Shown: piece by piece, positions 26,863-35,355 of the stretch | Layout: each line of letters opens with the position of its first letter | How positions within the stretch are numbered: position 1 is the first letter of the stretch | NCBI RefSeq assembly: GCF_002954455.1 | Contig: NZ_MSCC01000002.1 | Span: 1,148,060-1,212,059, forward strand | DNA: 64,000 nucleotides | Reading direction: 5' to 3' | DNA from: Photobacterium aquimaris | Lineage (GTDB): Bacteria; Pseudomonadota; Gammaproteobacteria; Enterobacterales; Vibrionaceae | Translations under genes and position numbers: made by a program | The notes under the pieces: model-generated | What the model saw: only the letters and a program-made list of their open reading frames with translations | Databases searched by the model: none | Told to the model about the DNA's origin: nothing

Positions 26863-27336
26863 TTAATTATCGCTATTAAAATAATGAATAACCTGATTTT
26901 CACTGCCTTTCCATACCAAAGAAGGATTTCGTTGCGCTTGTTCATATTTCCCATCAATCATCACATCAATAAGATTAACAATTTGTTGCTGCTCTTCAGT
27001 CAGCTCTGACAATAAATACCCGGTCCATAACCAAATATCTTTACCTACACATTCACGACGTACACGCTGCACTAATTTCAAAACAGCAGCCACATTTTGA
27101 AGATGTAATGGATCACCACCAGAAAGTGATAAACCACGACGTTTAATACGGGTATCGTTAAGATCATTAATCACTTGATCTTCCATTTGCTGAGTGAACG
27201 GATGTCCGGCATCTAAACGCCATGTGCTTTGGTTATAACAACCTTTACATTGATGAACACAACCCGATACAAATAGTGTGACTCGCGTACCTGGGCCATT
27301 AACAATATCGACAGGATAATAATTATGGTAATTCAT
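26863..27336 (-). CDS. nrdG: Anaerobic ribonucleotide reductase activating protein NrdG
   Basis: 157 residues, E. coli NrdG being 154. The radical-SAM cysteine motif CVHQCKGC (CxxxCxxC, residues 26-33) is present, with GLSLSGGDPLHLQNV (S-adenosylmethionine site) near 70. NrdG uses a 4Fe-4S cluster and S-adenosylmethionine to make the glycyl radical on NrdD. It lies 120 bases downstream of nrdD on the same strand, but a terminator hairpin stands between them, which may reduce its expression relative to nrdD. Confidence 0.96.
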   Translation of the reverse strand: MNYHNYYPVDIVNGPGTRVTLFVSGCVHQCKGCYNQSTWRLDAGHPFTQQMEDQVINDLNDTRIKRRGLSLSGGDPLHLQNVAAVLKLVQRVRRECVGKDIWLWTGYLLSELTEEQQQIVNLIDVMIDGKYEQAQRNPSLVWKGSENQVIHYFNSDN

Positions 27337-27396
27337 TGTTATCTCAATTAATTAATAATGTAATAGGGCAATTTAACCAACCCAACATTTACAAAC

Positions 27397-27424
27397 AAAA
27401 GAAGTGCCCTAAAGCACTTCTTTT
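27397..27424 (-). terminator. Terminator or attenuator between nrdD and nrdG
   Basis: AAAAGAAGTGC / GCACTTCTTTT, 11-bp stem with a 6-base loop. Both strands end in short T or A runs. It lies after the nrdD stop and before nrdG, both on the minus strand. Confidence 0.7.
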
Positions 27425-27455
27425 ATATTTAACTCAATCAGCTAATCAGTAACCG

Positions 27456-29591
27456 TTACATATGCTTAACGCGACGTTTTACTTCTTCTTGTTTGCCAAA
27501 GTTAAACGGACGTGCATCAGGACTACCTAAGTAACCACATACACGACGGGTTACAGATACTTTCGATGGCTCATGATTACCACATTTAGGGCAAGTAAAG
27601 CCTTTACTAGTACAGTCAAACTCACCGGTAAAACCACACTCATAACATTCATCAATCGGAGTATTGGTTCCGTAATAAGGTACGCGGCTGTAACTGTAAT
27701 CCCAGACGTTTTCTAATGCTTCAAGGTTATGCTGAATATTTGGGTATTCGCCATAACAAATAAAGCCACCATTTGCGATATTTGGATATGCCATTTCAAA
27801 GTCAATCTTGTCGTACGGATTCACTTTTTTCTCAACATCTAAATGGAAACTATTGGTGTAGTAACCACGATCAGTAACACCATCAACCATACCAAATTCT
27901 TTAGTGTCAATTGCACAAAAACGGCTACATAAGTTTTCACTTGGGGTGCTATATAAACTAAAGCCATAGCCTGACTCAGCTTTCCATGCATCAGTTGCAT
28001 CACGTAAACGTTGAACAATCGCCACTGCTTTTTGACGTAATGTCTCGCTATCGTAAACATGGGTATCATTACCATAAAGTGCATTTACAGTCTCATGAAT
28101 ACCAATGTAACCTAACGAAATAGAGGCACGACCATTTTTGAAAATTTCTGATACATCATCATCTTCATTCAAACGAACGCCACAAGCACCTTCCATATAA
28201 AGGATAGGAGCAACACGGGCTTTCACTCCCTCTAAACGCGTAATGCGAGTATCAAGCGCACGACGAGATAGTGCTAAACGTTCATCTAAAATTTCAAAGA
28301 AACGTGCTTCATCGCCTTTTGCTTCTAAGGCAATGCGTGGCAAGTTAATGCTGACAACACCTAAGTTATTACGACCTTCATGGATCAATTCACCATTTTC
28401 TTCGTAAGGGCCAAGGAAACTACGACAGCCCATTGGGGTTTTAAATGAACCTGTTACTTCAACTAATTTGTCATAGTTTAAAATATCAGGGTACATACGC
28501 TTAGATGCACACTCTAACGCCAATTGTTTAATATCATAGTTTGCATCATCAGGTTTATGGTTAAGACCATCTTTAATAGCAAAAACCAGCTTAGGGAATA
28601 CCGCTGTTTTATGGTTTTTACCTAAACCTGCAATACGATTTTTAAGAATAGATTGTTGAATTAAACGCGATTCCCACGATGTGCCTAAACCAAAGCCAAA
28701 AGTTACAAAAGGTGTTTGACCATTCGCGGTGTGAAGCGTATTTACTTCATATTCTAGTGATTGAAATGCATCGTAACACTCTTTGTGAGTACGAGCTTGT
28801 GCAAAAGCAACAGGATCAGCAATATTCCACTCAGTTGCAATTTCTAAATGCTTGGCATAACTGACGCTAACATAAGGTGCTAATACTTCGTCAATACGGT
28901 TGATGGTGGTGCCACCATAAATATGACTCGCAACTTGAGCAATAATTTGAGCCGTTACTGCTGTTGCTGTAGAAATTGATTTAGGAGTATCAATTTCTGC
29001 ATTACCCATCTTAAAACCATGCGTTAACATGCCATTAAGATCAATAAGCATACAGTTAAACATTGGAAAAAACGGTGAATAATCTAAATCATGATAGTGA
29101 ATTTCGCCGTTTTCATGTGCTTTTACAATATCGCGTGGTAGTAAATGTTGTGTTGCATAATGCTTTGCGACAATACCAGCAAGCAGATCACGTTGAGTTG
29201 GGATCACTTTACTGTCTTTATTTGCATTTTCATTTAATAACGAAGCATTACTTTGTTCAATTAAGCCTCGAATCTCATTATTTAGACGGCTTTTCTTCTC
29301 ACGTGAAATATCACGATCATGACGGTATTCAATGTACGCACGCGCAACAGCCTTGTGTGGGCCAGCCATAAGTTGTGTTTCAACGGCCTCTTGAATAGCA
29401 TGAATATCGACGTTATCAACGCCAAAAAATTGCGCTAATACTGCTTCAGCTACCGATGTAGCGTAAGCCTCATCCATTGTATGACACTCTGAATCGCTGA
29501 TGGAATTAGCTGCTCCAAGAACAGCCTCTTTAATGCGTAAAACATCAAAAGATACACGGCAACCATCACGCTTTATTACTACAGGATTCAC
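27456..29591 (-). CDS. nrdD: Anaerobic ribonucleoside-triphosphate reductase NrdD
   Basis: 711 residues, as in E. coli (712). An ATP-cone opens the protein (VIKRDGCRVSFDVLRIKEAV). The C-terminus carries the zinc ribbon (CYECG, CPKCG) and the glycyl-radical motif RRVCGYLGSPDARPFNFGK with the radical glycine in VCGYLG. NrdD reduces ribonucleoside triphosphates to dNTPs under anaerobic conditions, using formate as reductant in this class. A perfect FNR palindrome and NrdR-type boxes upstream predict oxygen and dNTP-level control. Confidence 0.97.
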   Translation of the reverse strand: MNPVVIKRDGCRVSFDVLRIKEAVLGAANSISDSECHTMDEAYATSVAEAVLAQFFGVDNVDIHAIQEAVETQLMAGPHKAVARAYIEYRHDRDISREKKSRLNNEIRGLIEQSNASLLNENANKDSKVIPTQRDLLAGIVAKHYATQHLLPRDIVKAHENGEIHYHDLDYSPFFPMFNCMLIDLNGMLTHGFKMGNAEIDTPKSISTATAVTAQIIAQVASHIYGGTTINRIDEVLAPYVSVSYAKHLEIATEWNIADPVAFAQARTHKECYDAFQSLEYEVNTLHTANGQTPFVTFGFGLGTSWESRLIQQSILKNRIAGLGKNHKTAVFPKLVFAIKDGLNHKPDDANYDIKQLALECASKRMYPDILNYDKLVEVTGSFKTPMGCRSFLGPYEENGELIHEGRNNLGVVSINLPRIALEAKGDEARFFEILDERLALSRRALDTRITRLEGVKARVAPILYMEGACGVRLNEDDDVSEIFKNGRASISLGYIGIHETVNALYGNDTHVYDSETLRQKAVAIVQRLRDATDAWKAESGYGFSLYSTPSENLCSRFCAIDTKEFGMVDGVTDRGYYTNSFHLDVEKKVNPYDKIDFEMAYPNIANGGFICYGEYPNIQHNLEALENVWDYSYSRVPYYGTNTPIDECYECGFTGEFDCTSKGFTCPKCGNHEPSKVSVTRRVCGYLGSPDARPFNFGKQEEVKRRVKHM

Positions 29592-29632
29592 ACAAGGCTC
29601 CTAATTTCACAGAAAATGACACTGTCACTTAA

Positions 29633-29648
29633 ACACAAAATATAGTGT
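29633..29648 (-). promoter_or_regulatory. NrdR box before nrdD
   Basis: ACACAAAATATAGTGT closely fits the NrdR palindrome (ACACWATATATWGTGT). A weaker partner at 29664-29679 matches it in 10 of 16 positions at a 31-base centre spacing, the three-helical-turn distance typical of NrdR pairs. The box lies 42 bases before the nrdD start. Confidence 0.6.
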
Positions 29649-29708
29649 TCTATTTATAAGCGGCAACAAGATGTGGGGTATTAGGCGCGATCTAGCGCAA
29701 AGAAACCT

Positions 29709-29722
29709 TGATCGAGATCAAT
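29709..29722 (-). promoter_or_regulatory. Perfect FNR-binding site before nrdD
   Basis: TTGATCGAGATCAA is an exact match to TTGAT-N4-ATCAA, centred 124 bases before the nrdD start. A -10-like TAATAC (minus strand, 29678-29683) lies about 35 bases further on, near class II activation geometry. Transcription from here would run through the NrdR boxes. Confidence 0.75.
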
Positions 29723-29910
29723 TTTATAAGCGAGCAGTTTGTCTTGTGAACGATGAATATGATCGGTGACAAAATTTCGCATGCAAGCTAATTTCTAAAG
29801 AACATTGTCAATAAATTTATTATCACATTAAGAAAATATTTAAAAAAAATTACTTGCCTTTCTCATAAGAATTGACACTATTTCCTTTCAAGTAATCATG
29901 GATCTAAATC

Positions 29911-31023
29911 ATGAATTTTTCATCGCTCGATACACGCATTGACAATACGATATATAGCAATCTTCGCCTTGGCTTTATCTGGGCATCTAAAATATCGTTA
30001 ATTACAATTATGCTGATAACCACGGTTATTTGGATCGATTTTATTCACACTGCAAAGAGCAATTTAGTACTAACCACAATAAATTTTAGTATTCAAGCGT
30101 TGCTCTTTTGTCTTGGTTGGCTATTTTTTGCTCATCATAAGACCCTTCTGCATTACAAAATTATTGCAGCAAGTTATGCTTTCTTATTTGGCATTACCTG
30201 GGGAACAGCAATTATTAATCTCAATAACTTAGGTCACGCTTATGTTATTGTTGAAATTGTAGGTAATCTATTATTTCTAATTGTACTGCTCAGCTTTTAT
30301 GCATATCGAGTAGCTGTCTATCTTGCAACTTTACCTATTTTAATTTTTACCACTTGGTACAGTATTCACGATCCTCGCTTTGATTTACTTTTTGTGTTCG
30401 CGAAACTCATTATAACTATGATGATCATCGAATCAGGGCGACTACTACTATTTAAATGGTTTACTACCCGCATTCAACAAGAACACGACAATCAGCGTTT
30501 GCTCAAACAATTGACACAGATTTCTTTTACTGATCAATTAACCCAAATTAATAATCGCCGTTTTTTTGATTTAGCTATTAATAAACAAATTATCAATGCC
30601 AAACATAACCAGCACCCACTATCGATCATTTTAATTGATGTTGATTATTTTAAGCTGTTTAATGACAACCTTGGACATGTTAAAGGAGATAGCTGTTTAA
30701 AATCTGTTGCCAATATCATCAATAAAAGTTTATTAACAGCAACAGATACCGTATCTCGTTATGGTGGTGAGGAGTTTGTGGTATTGCTACCTAATACGGA
30801 TAATAAAGGTGCATGTGATATTGCTCAGCGCATTCAAAAAAATTTATCGAACTTAGCGCTCATTCATCCATCCTCTGCTATTAACCAATATGTGACGGTT
30901 AGTCAAGGTATTGCAACCTTAGAAGAAAATCAACATCCAACACAATTAATTAATGCTGCAGATAGTTGTCTATATAGAGCTAAAGAATTAGGCCGTAATC
31001 AATTTTATAGCACACAAAAATGA
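29911..31023 (+). CDS. Membrane-bound diguanylate cyclase (GGDEF)
   Basis: 370 residues. Five or six hydrophobic helices occupy residues 20-185, then a GGDEF domain (about 205-368). The signature is SRYGGEEFVVLLPN (GGEEF, active variant), and the metal/substrate residues in LIDVDYFKLFNDNLGH are present. The RxxD inhibitory site expected just before the signature is replaced by TATD, so product feedback is probably absent. The enzyme should make cyclic-di-GMP. The sensor region is not a recognised domain. It is near a c-di-GMP phosphodiesterase gene and a VpsR homologue. Confidence 0.92.
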   Translation: MNFSSLDTRIDNTIYSNLRLGFIWASKISLITIMLITTVIWIDFIHTAKSNLVLTTINFSIQALLFCLGWLFFAHHKTLLHYKIIAASYAFLFGITWGTAIINLNNLGHAYVIVEIVGNLLFLIVLLSFYAYRVAVYLATLPILIFTTWYSIHDPRFDLLFVFAKLIITMMIIESGRLLLFKWFTTRIQQEHDNQRLLKQLTQISFTDQLTQINNRRFFDLAINKQIINAKHNQHPLSIILIDVDYFKLFNDNLGHVKGDSCLKSVANIINKSLLTATDTVSRYGGEEFVVLLPNTDNKGACDIAQRIQKNLSNLALIHPSSAINQYVTVSQGIATLEENQHPTQLINAADSCLYRAKELGRNQFYSTQK

Positions 31024-31140
31024 AAACAGTAATGACATGGTTACACGAAAAGCTAACCACTCTTATAGTAATACGGTTACTTACTATAAATAATTCAGAA
31101 TACTAACCAAATAAGGCACAGTGAATAGCTCATTCGTATA

Positions 31141-32073
31141 ATGATAATAACGATGCCTATTTTAGCTTTATTACTACTATTAATGCCAATCAGCACCAGT
31201 TACGCACAATCATTCACCCTTATGAGTTGGAATATGCAGTGGCTATCACTGAACTCAACCTCCCCTGTTGTGCGCTCAAAAGCTGATTATCAAGCACTGC
31301 AGCAAATATTTACTTCACACGCCCCTGATATTCTTGCCTTTCAAGAAGTTGATAGTATTGCTGCCCTATACCACGTCATTAATCGACAGCATTATAATAT
31401 TTATTTTTCTAGTCGTATGAATAACCATCAAGATAGCTTTAAGAAAAATAATCAATATACGGGATTTGCTGTAAAAAAGGCGATTGTTGTCGACAACCTT
31501 AATGATTTATCCCAATTAAGTTCACCGCCGATTTCTACGGGTAGGAGAGCATATTTTAACAATAAATTACGTTATGGTAGTGTTATTAAAATAACTATAG
31601 ATAATCAACCAATTATATTGCTAAACCTACACCTTAAGTCTGGCTGTTTTTCTGGTAAACAATTGGCGCAACAGCAACGTCGATCATGTAAAATCCTTGC
31701 TCAACAACTTAAACTAATAAAGCAATGGATTAATACTCAACAAGCAGTATCACCAACGTTAATTATTGTTGGTGACTTTAACCACCGTATTACATCAAAC
31801 AATAAATTCATCAATCAAATCACTGACAATCAAATCCGCCTCAATCATATATCTGCGTCAATTAAAGCCAATTGTACAGTAAGATTAACCACTAAAATTA
31901 GTCAATATCGTACATATACCAGTTTGATTGATCATCTATTTACAACCACGAATGTTAAAGCGCTAAGCCAACGTCAAATTCAATATAACAAGCAACAACT
32001 GTCACAGTTTACACTTAGTGATCACTGTCCATTGCTTTTTAGGTTACTTATTGATTATGAAAACAAAAAATAA
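31141..32073 (+). CDS. Exported endonuclease/exonuclease/phosphatase family protein
   Basis: 310 residues. Signal peptide MIITMPILALLLLLMPISTS, mature start near QSFTLMSWNMQWLS. The DNase I-like fold motifs are visible: SWNMQWL, AFQEVDS (metal Glu), LLNLHLKSGCF, VGDFNHR and LSDHCPLLFR (catalytic His). The family includes secreted nucleases and phosphoesterases; a specific substrate cannot be assigned. Its stop codon is directly followed by the stop codon of the converging vpsR homologue (32074), so the two genes abut tail to tail. Confidence 0.87.
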   Translation: MIITMPILALLLLLMPISTSYAQSFTLMSWNMQWLSLNSTSPVVRSKADYQALQQIFTSHAPDILAFQEVDSIAALYHVINRQHYNIYFSSRMNNHQDSFKKNNQYTGFAVKKAIVVDNLNDLSQLSSPPISTGRRAYFNNKLRYGSVIKITIDNQPIILLNLHLKSGCFSGKQLAQQQRRSCKILAQQLKLIKQWINTQQAVSPTLIIVGDFNHRITSNNKFINQITDNQIRLNHISASIKANCTVRLTTKISQYRTYTSLIDHLFTTTNVKALSQRQIQYNKQQLSQFTLSDHCPLLFRLLIDYENKK

Positions 32074-33420
32074 CTATTCTGTTGCATAACCACCATTGCA
32101 ATAACGCACATCAGGAATAATGTTATGTTTGTTAAGCAGCCGATACATGGTTGCACGCGACACACCAAGATCTTTAGCAGCAGAGGCAACCTGACCTTTG
32201 TGGGCTTCAAGCATTGTGACTAATACATCTTTTTCTGCTTCATCTTTTATAGTGCGTAAACTTTGTTTAAGATTTGTTTTTTAGGTAAATCAAAATGTTC
32301 TAAGTTTACTTCGTTACTATCATTTAATAATGATACTCGCTTTACTTGGTTAATCAATTCACGGACATTACCCGGCCAATTATAACGCAATAGTAACTGT
32401 TTTGCCTCTTCGCTATAATGCATCGCAAGTGTGTTATATTCTTTAGAAAACTGTTGTAAATAATATTCTGCTAATAAAATAATATCAGCACCACGCTCTC
32501 TTAACGTTGGTACAACTACATGAAAAACATTTAATCTATAATAAAGTTCTTTATTAAAAGCATTGTTTTTAACCGCTTGTTCTAAATCAATACTTGATGA
32601 TGTAATGACACGAACATCAAATACACCTTGATCATTGAGTTTTTCATTTTCAGGTTGTTGTAAATAATTAAGTAACTTTAATTGTAATGGTTTGGATAAT
32701 TCTTCAATACCATTTAGTAATACTGTTCCATTGGTAATGGTATCATTTAAATTACCTTTATAAAGTGGGTTTAAAAAATGAATACGTTGATCATCATCAG
32801 TTAACGAAGAACAATTAATTACAGTTATATCATCATTTCGTCGTTTACTTAGATTATGAATTGTTTTCGCAATGAGTTCTTTTCCAACGCCCTGCTCACC
32901 CGTTAGTAAAACATTTACATCTGTCATTGCGACTCTTTTTACCATGTCTCTCAAGTGTTTAATAGATTTTGATTCGCCATGTAGACCAATTTCACATTGC
33001 TGGCTAACATCATTCAATGATGTTGATTCAATCTCTAACATGCCTAATTGATGGCCTGCTGTATCTAATAATTGACTTGAGGGTATCGGCGTAGAAAAAA
33101 AAGTCAACACAGAAGTTATTTATGAACTGACAAATAGAATCTATTTTTAGCTGTTCTTTTTTTATTATCGCGATCCATTTTACCTGCTTAGTTTTATTAG
33201 CACGTTGAGATATACTATTTAAACTAAAATCATTATTACTTAAATCAACAATACAAACACATGGGCTATATTCTTCTAATATTGCATCAGCTGTTCGTAA
33301 ATCATAACAACAATGTGTTTTCCATCCAGCTTGTTCTAACAATGCAATCCAAGGTTCATAGGTACACCCCATTGCAACCAAACGTCCGCCTATCTTTTTT
33401 TTATCATTTATAGCCACCAT
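32074..33420 (-). pseudogene. vpsR: VpsR-type biofilm regulator broken by two homopolymer frameshifts
   Basis: Three reading-frame pieces join into one VpsR-like protein: an N-terminal receiver-like domain (ATG 33420 to about 33103), a central AAA+ domain (about 33100 to 32283) and a C-terminal Fis-type helix-turn-helix (about 32280 to stop 32076). The last contains GQVASAAKDLGVSRATMYRL, nearly as in V. cholerae VpsR. The joints lie at an eight-base A run on the plus strand (33095-33102; seven would restore frame) and a six-base T run (32277-32282; seven would restore frame). Walker A reads GEQGVGKE; Walker B (LLNGIEEL) and the GAFTGA loop are degenerate, as in VpsR, which acts without sigma-54. 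VpsR activates polysaccharide and biofilm genes with c-di-GMP. Could be a true pseudogene, phase variation or sequencing error. Confidence 0.85.
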
Positions 33421-33830
33421 TAGAGCCACCCTTTTAAAACATATCCATTATTGATTTATATTAAAAAATATAGATAACAACGATGTTTTTTGCAGTGTAT
33501 CAACGATAAGAATAGTCCTAAAAATATACCACTATAATTTAAAAAATACTTATTCACTTTATATAGTTGTTATATTTCATAGCATTAAATAATTTAGAGA
33601 TAAAAATAATTATATAAATTATTTATCTTAATTTTAAAATAAGAAAATAAAATGTTGACTTTTATTGCTTTAATATACATTTAAATATACACACAAATAT
33701 AACTATATAGACATTGTAAAAATAAATACCACCACTAAACGACCTAAAAAACTACGGATAAAACGAGATCTTACTCTGCTTTTGTTTTATCCTTGCTTAA
33801 ATAATAATGTGTAATAAATAGGACAACGGT
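33421..33830. other. AT-rich intergenic region with one inverted repeat
   Basis: The 410 bases upstream of the vpsR homologue and of a DUF2750 gene are very AT-rich. A 9-bp inverted repeat GGATAAAAC (33756-33764) / GTTTTATCC (33784-33792) lies 38 bases before the DUF2750 start and may be an operator or leader hairpin. Nothing else recognised. Confidence 0.4.
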
Positions 33831-34223
33831 ATGTCTACCCCATTAGATGCTGCAATGATTGAAACAATTCAGAGTTTTGATGCTGAAAAACGTTATAAAC
33901 ACTTAGTGAAAGAAGTTGTAGAAAACCGTGAAATCTGGATACTTACTGATGAACATGGTTGCGTTATGCTCAATACTGACGATGAAGATTGCGTACCAGT
34001 ATGGCCAAATAAAGAATTTGCAGAAGCATGGGCTACTGGCGAATGGGAAACATGTAAAGCAGAAGCTATTTCATTAAACAAATGGCATAGTCGCTGGACA
34101 CACGGTTTAGAAGATGATGAACTTGCATTAGTCGTTTTCCCGATTCCAGAACAAGAAGGTCTGGTGATCTATCCTAATGAACTTGATTATGAATTAAAGA
34201 CATTAGCTAATAAACGTCGCTAA
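33831..34223 (+). CDS. DUF2750 family protein (copy 2)
   Basis: 130 residues. The same pattern as the 21979-22332 gene: NREIWILTDEHGCVMLNTDD, then VPVWPNKEFAEAWATGEWET, then SLNKWHSRWTHGLEDDELAL and a short C-terminal strand region. Sequence identity between the two looks low, so this is an old paralogue or separate subfamily. Acidic and cytoplasmic; function unknown. The gene ends in a terminator just before the HopJ-family gene. Confidence 0.8.
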   Translation: MSTPLDAAMIETIQSFDAEKRYKHLVKEVVENREIWILTDEHGCVMLNTDDEDCVPVWPNKEFAEAWATGEWETCKAEAISLNKWHSRWTHGLEDDELALVVFPIPEQEGLVIYPNELDYELKTLANKRR

Positions 34224-34243
34224 TCATATCTGACTGTTTTAAT

Positions 34244-34271
34244 AGGCTAGCATATTGCTGGCCTTGTTTTT
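34244..34271 (+). terminator. Terminator between the DUF2750 and HopJ-family genes
   Basis: AGGCTAGC / GCTGGCCT (one G-T pair) with a 5-base loop, then TGTTTTT. Confidence 0.7.
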
Positions 34272-34297
34272 AATTCCCCATAATAATGAGGTCTGTT

Positions 34298-34657
34298 TTG
34301 GATTCATTTATCGAAAAAATTAAACAAACGCCAACCACGATTGAGTTTGACGCTGTTATAGCTATTATTAACCACTATTATGATTATCAACCAACAAGTT
34401 TTACCAACGGGTTGAACGATAATATAATCACCAATCAAGCAGAAACTAATGAAGGATCATGTAAAATATTCGCATTTGCACACCTACACCAACTATCACA
34501 AGCTGAAACATTAGCATGTTTTGGTCGCTATTATCATGAAGATGTACTTCTGCACCCACAACACACTGATCATCAAAATATTCGTCAATTTATGTTATCA
34601 GGTTCAAAAGGGATCACTTTTGAGCACTTCCCACTAACGCGAAAAAACGTAATATAA
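34298..34657 (+). CDS. HopJ-family protein
   Basis: 119 residues if started at TTG 34298, which has GAGG six bases upstream; the ATG at 34286 (four more codons) has no ribosome site. The family pattern is clear: IEFDAVIAIINHYYDYQPTS, then GSCKIFAFAHLHQLSQAETL, then CFGRYYHEDVLLHP. The HopJ name comes from a Pseudomonas type III secretion candidate, but homologues are widespread in marine bacteria without such systems, and no secretion gene is nearby. I regard it as a housekeeping-like protein of unknown function. Confidence 0.85.
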   Translation: MDSFIEKIKQTPTTIEFDAVIAIINHYYDYQPTSFTNGLNDNIITNQAETNEGSCKIFAFAHLHQLSQAETLACFGRYYHEDVLLHPQHTDHQNIRQFMLSGSKGITFEHFPLTRKNVI

Positions 34658-34689
34658 AAGCCATTAAGTCCGTTAATTCTTAATGGCTT
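34658..34689 (+). terminator. Stem-loop after the HopJ-family gene
   Basis: AAGCCATTAAG / CTTAATGGCTT, 11-bp stem between converging genes, with an A run before it but no long T run after it. Confidence 0.6.
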
Positions 34690-34710
34690 GATACCATTGA
34701 GATACGCTAT

Positions 34711-35040
34711 TTACAGTGGCTTTTTACAATGACTACATTTTTGTGGCGGCTTCATAAAGAAAGGAGAACGACTAGCCTGACCACAACTATCACAAAATTT
34801 TGTTGATCTAATTGTCAGTAATGTTACAGGTACTAATAAAATCAATATCGCAATCATCCATGCTACTGGTGGTTGCATAAAAATGATAAACCCACCAATC
34901 ACAACATTACTGAACACAGTATAAATTGGCCATAAACGACGTTTTTTAGCCACATCATTACCACGTTGGAATAACATTACACTCCCCACCGTTAAACCCA
35001 ACCAAATAACAATAAAGCCAATTAATAGATTTTCCTGCAT
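34711..35040 (-). CDS. Small membrane protein with C-terminal zinc ribbon
   Basis: 109 residues. Three hydrophobic helices (about 4-22, 40-57 and 60-78) are followed by a rubredoxin-like pair of CxxC motifs (FCDSCG and CSHCKKPL) that should bind zinc on the cytoplasmic face. I do not recognise a named family. The gene stands alone with its start at 35040, AGGAAAAAAG upstream acting as ribosome site. The topology suggests a membrane-tethered adaptor or a stability factor, but there is no evidence for a role. Confidence 0.75.
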   Translation of the reverse strand: MQENLLIGFIVIWLGLTVGSVMLFQRGNDVAKKRRLWPIYTVFSNVVIGGFIIFMQPPVAWMIAILILLVPVTLLTIRSTKFCDSCGQASRSPFFMKPPQKCSHCKKPL

Positions 35041-35355
35041 CTTTTTTCCTTAAAAAATATATCTCAGAACACAATGACTATTGATTATGTATCATATAGT
35101 TACTGCGTAAACCACCACATTCATTGTTACTCATTACCTTAGATATTGATAGTAATCTCGTTACTATGCTGCATTTTTAATCAATTTTATATCAACATTT
35201 AAAACCAACCCGGTATGTAACGAAATAGTTACAACTATGATGCAAAATATTATTGATTATATTGATAAAAGTATTATATTTAGCGTCAGAACAGGATGTT
35301 CAGTGAAAATGCCTACTTAGCTGCCATTTGCTAAAGCCAGGTTTAAGGAGTAAAA
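35041..35355. other. Intergenic region before the RelA/SpoT-fold gene pair
   Basis: 315 bases, AT-rich. I see a short hairpin candidate (GAACAGGATGTTC near 35289) in the leader of the next gene and no clear promoter hexamers or regulatory palindrome. Confidence 0.35.

Noticed and set aside
34298..34657. HopJ-family gene as evidence for a type III secretion system
   Set aside because: No secretion genes are nearby and the family occurs in many bacteria without such a system.
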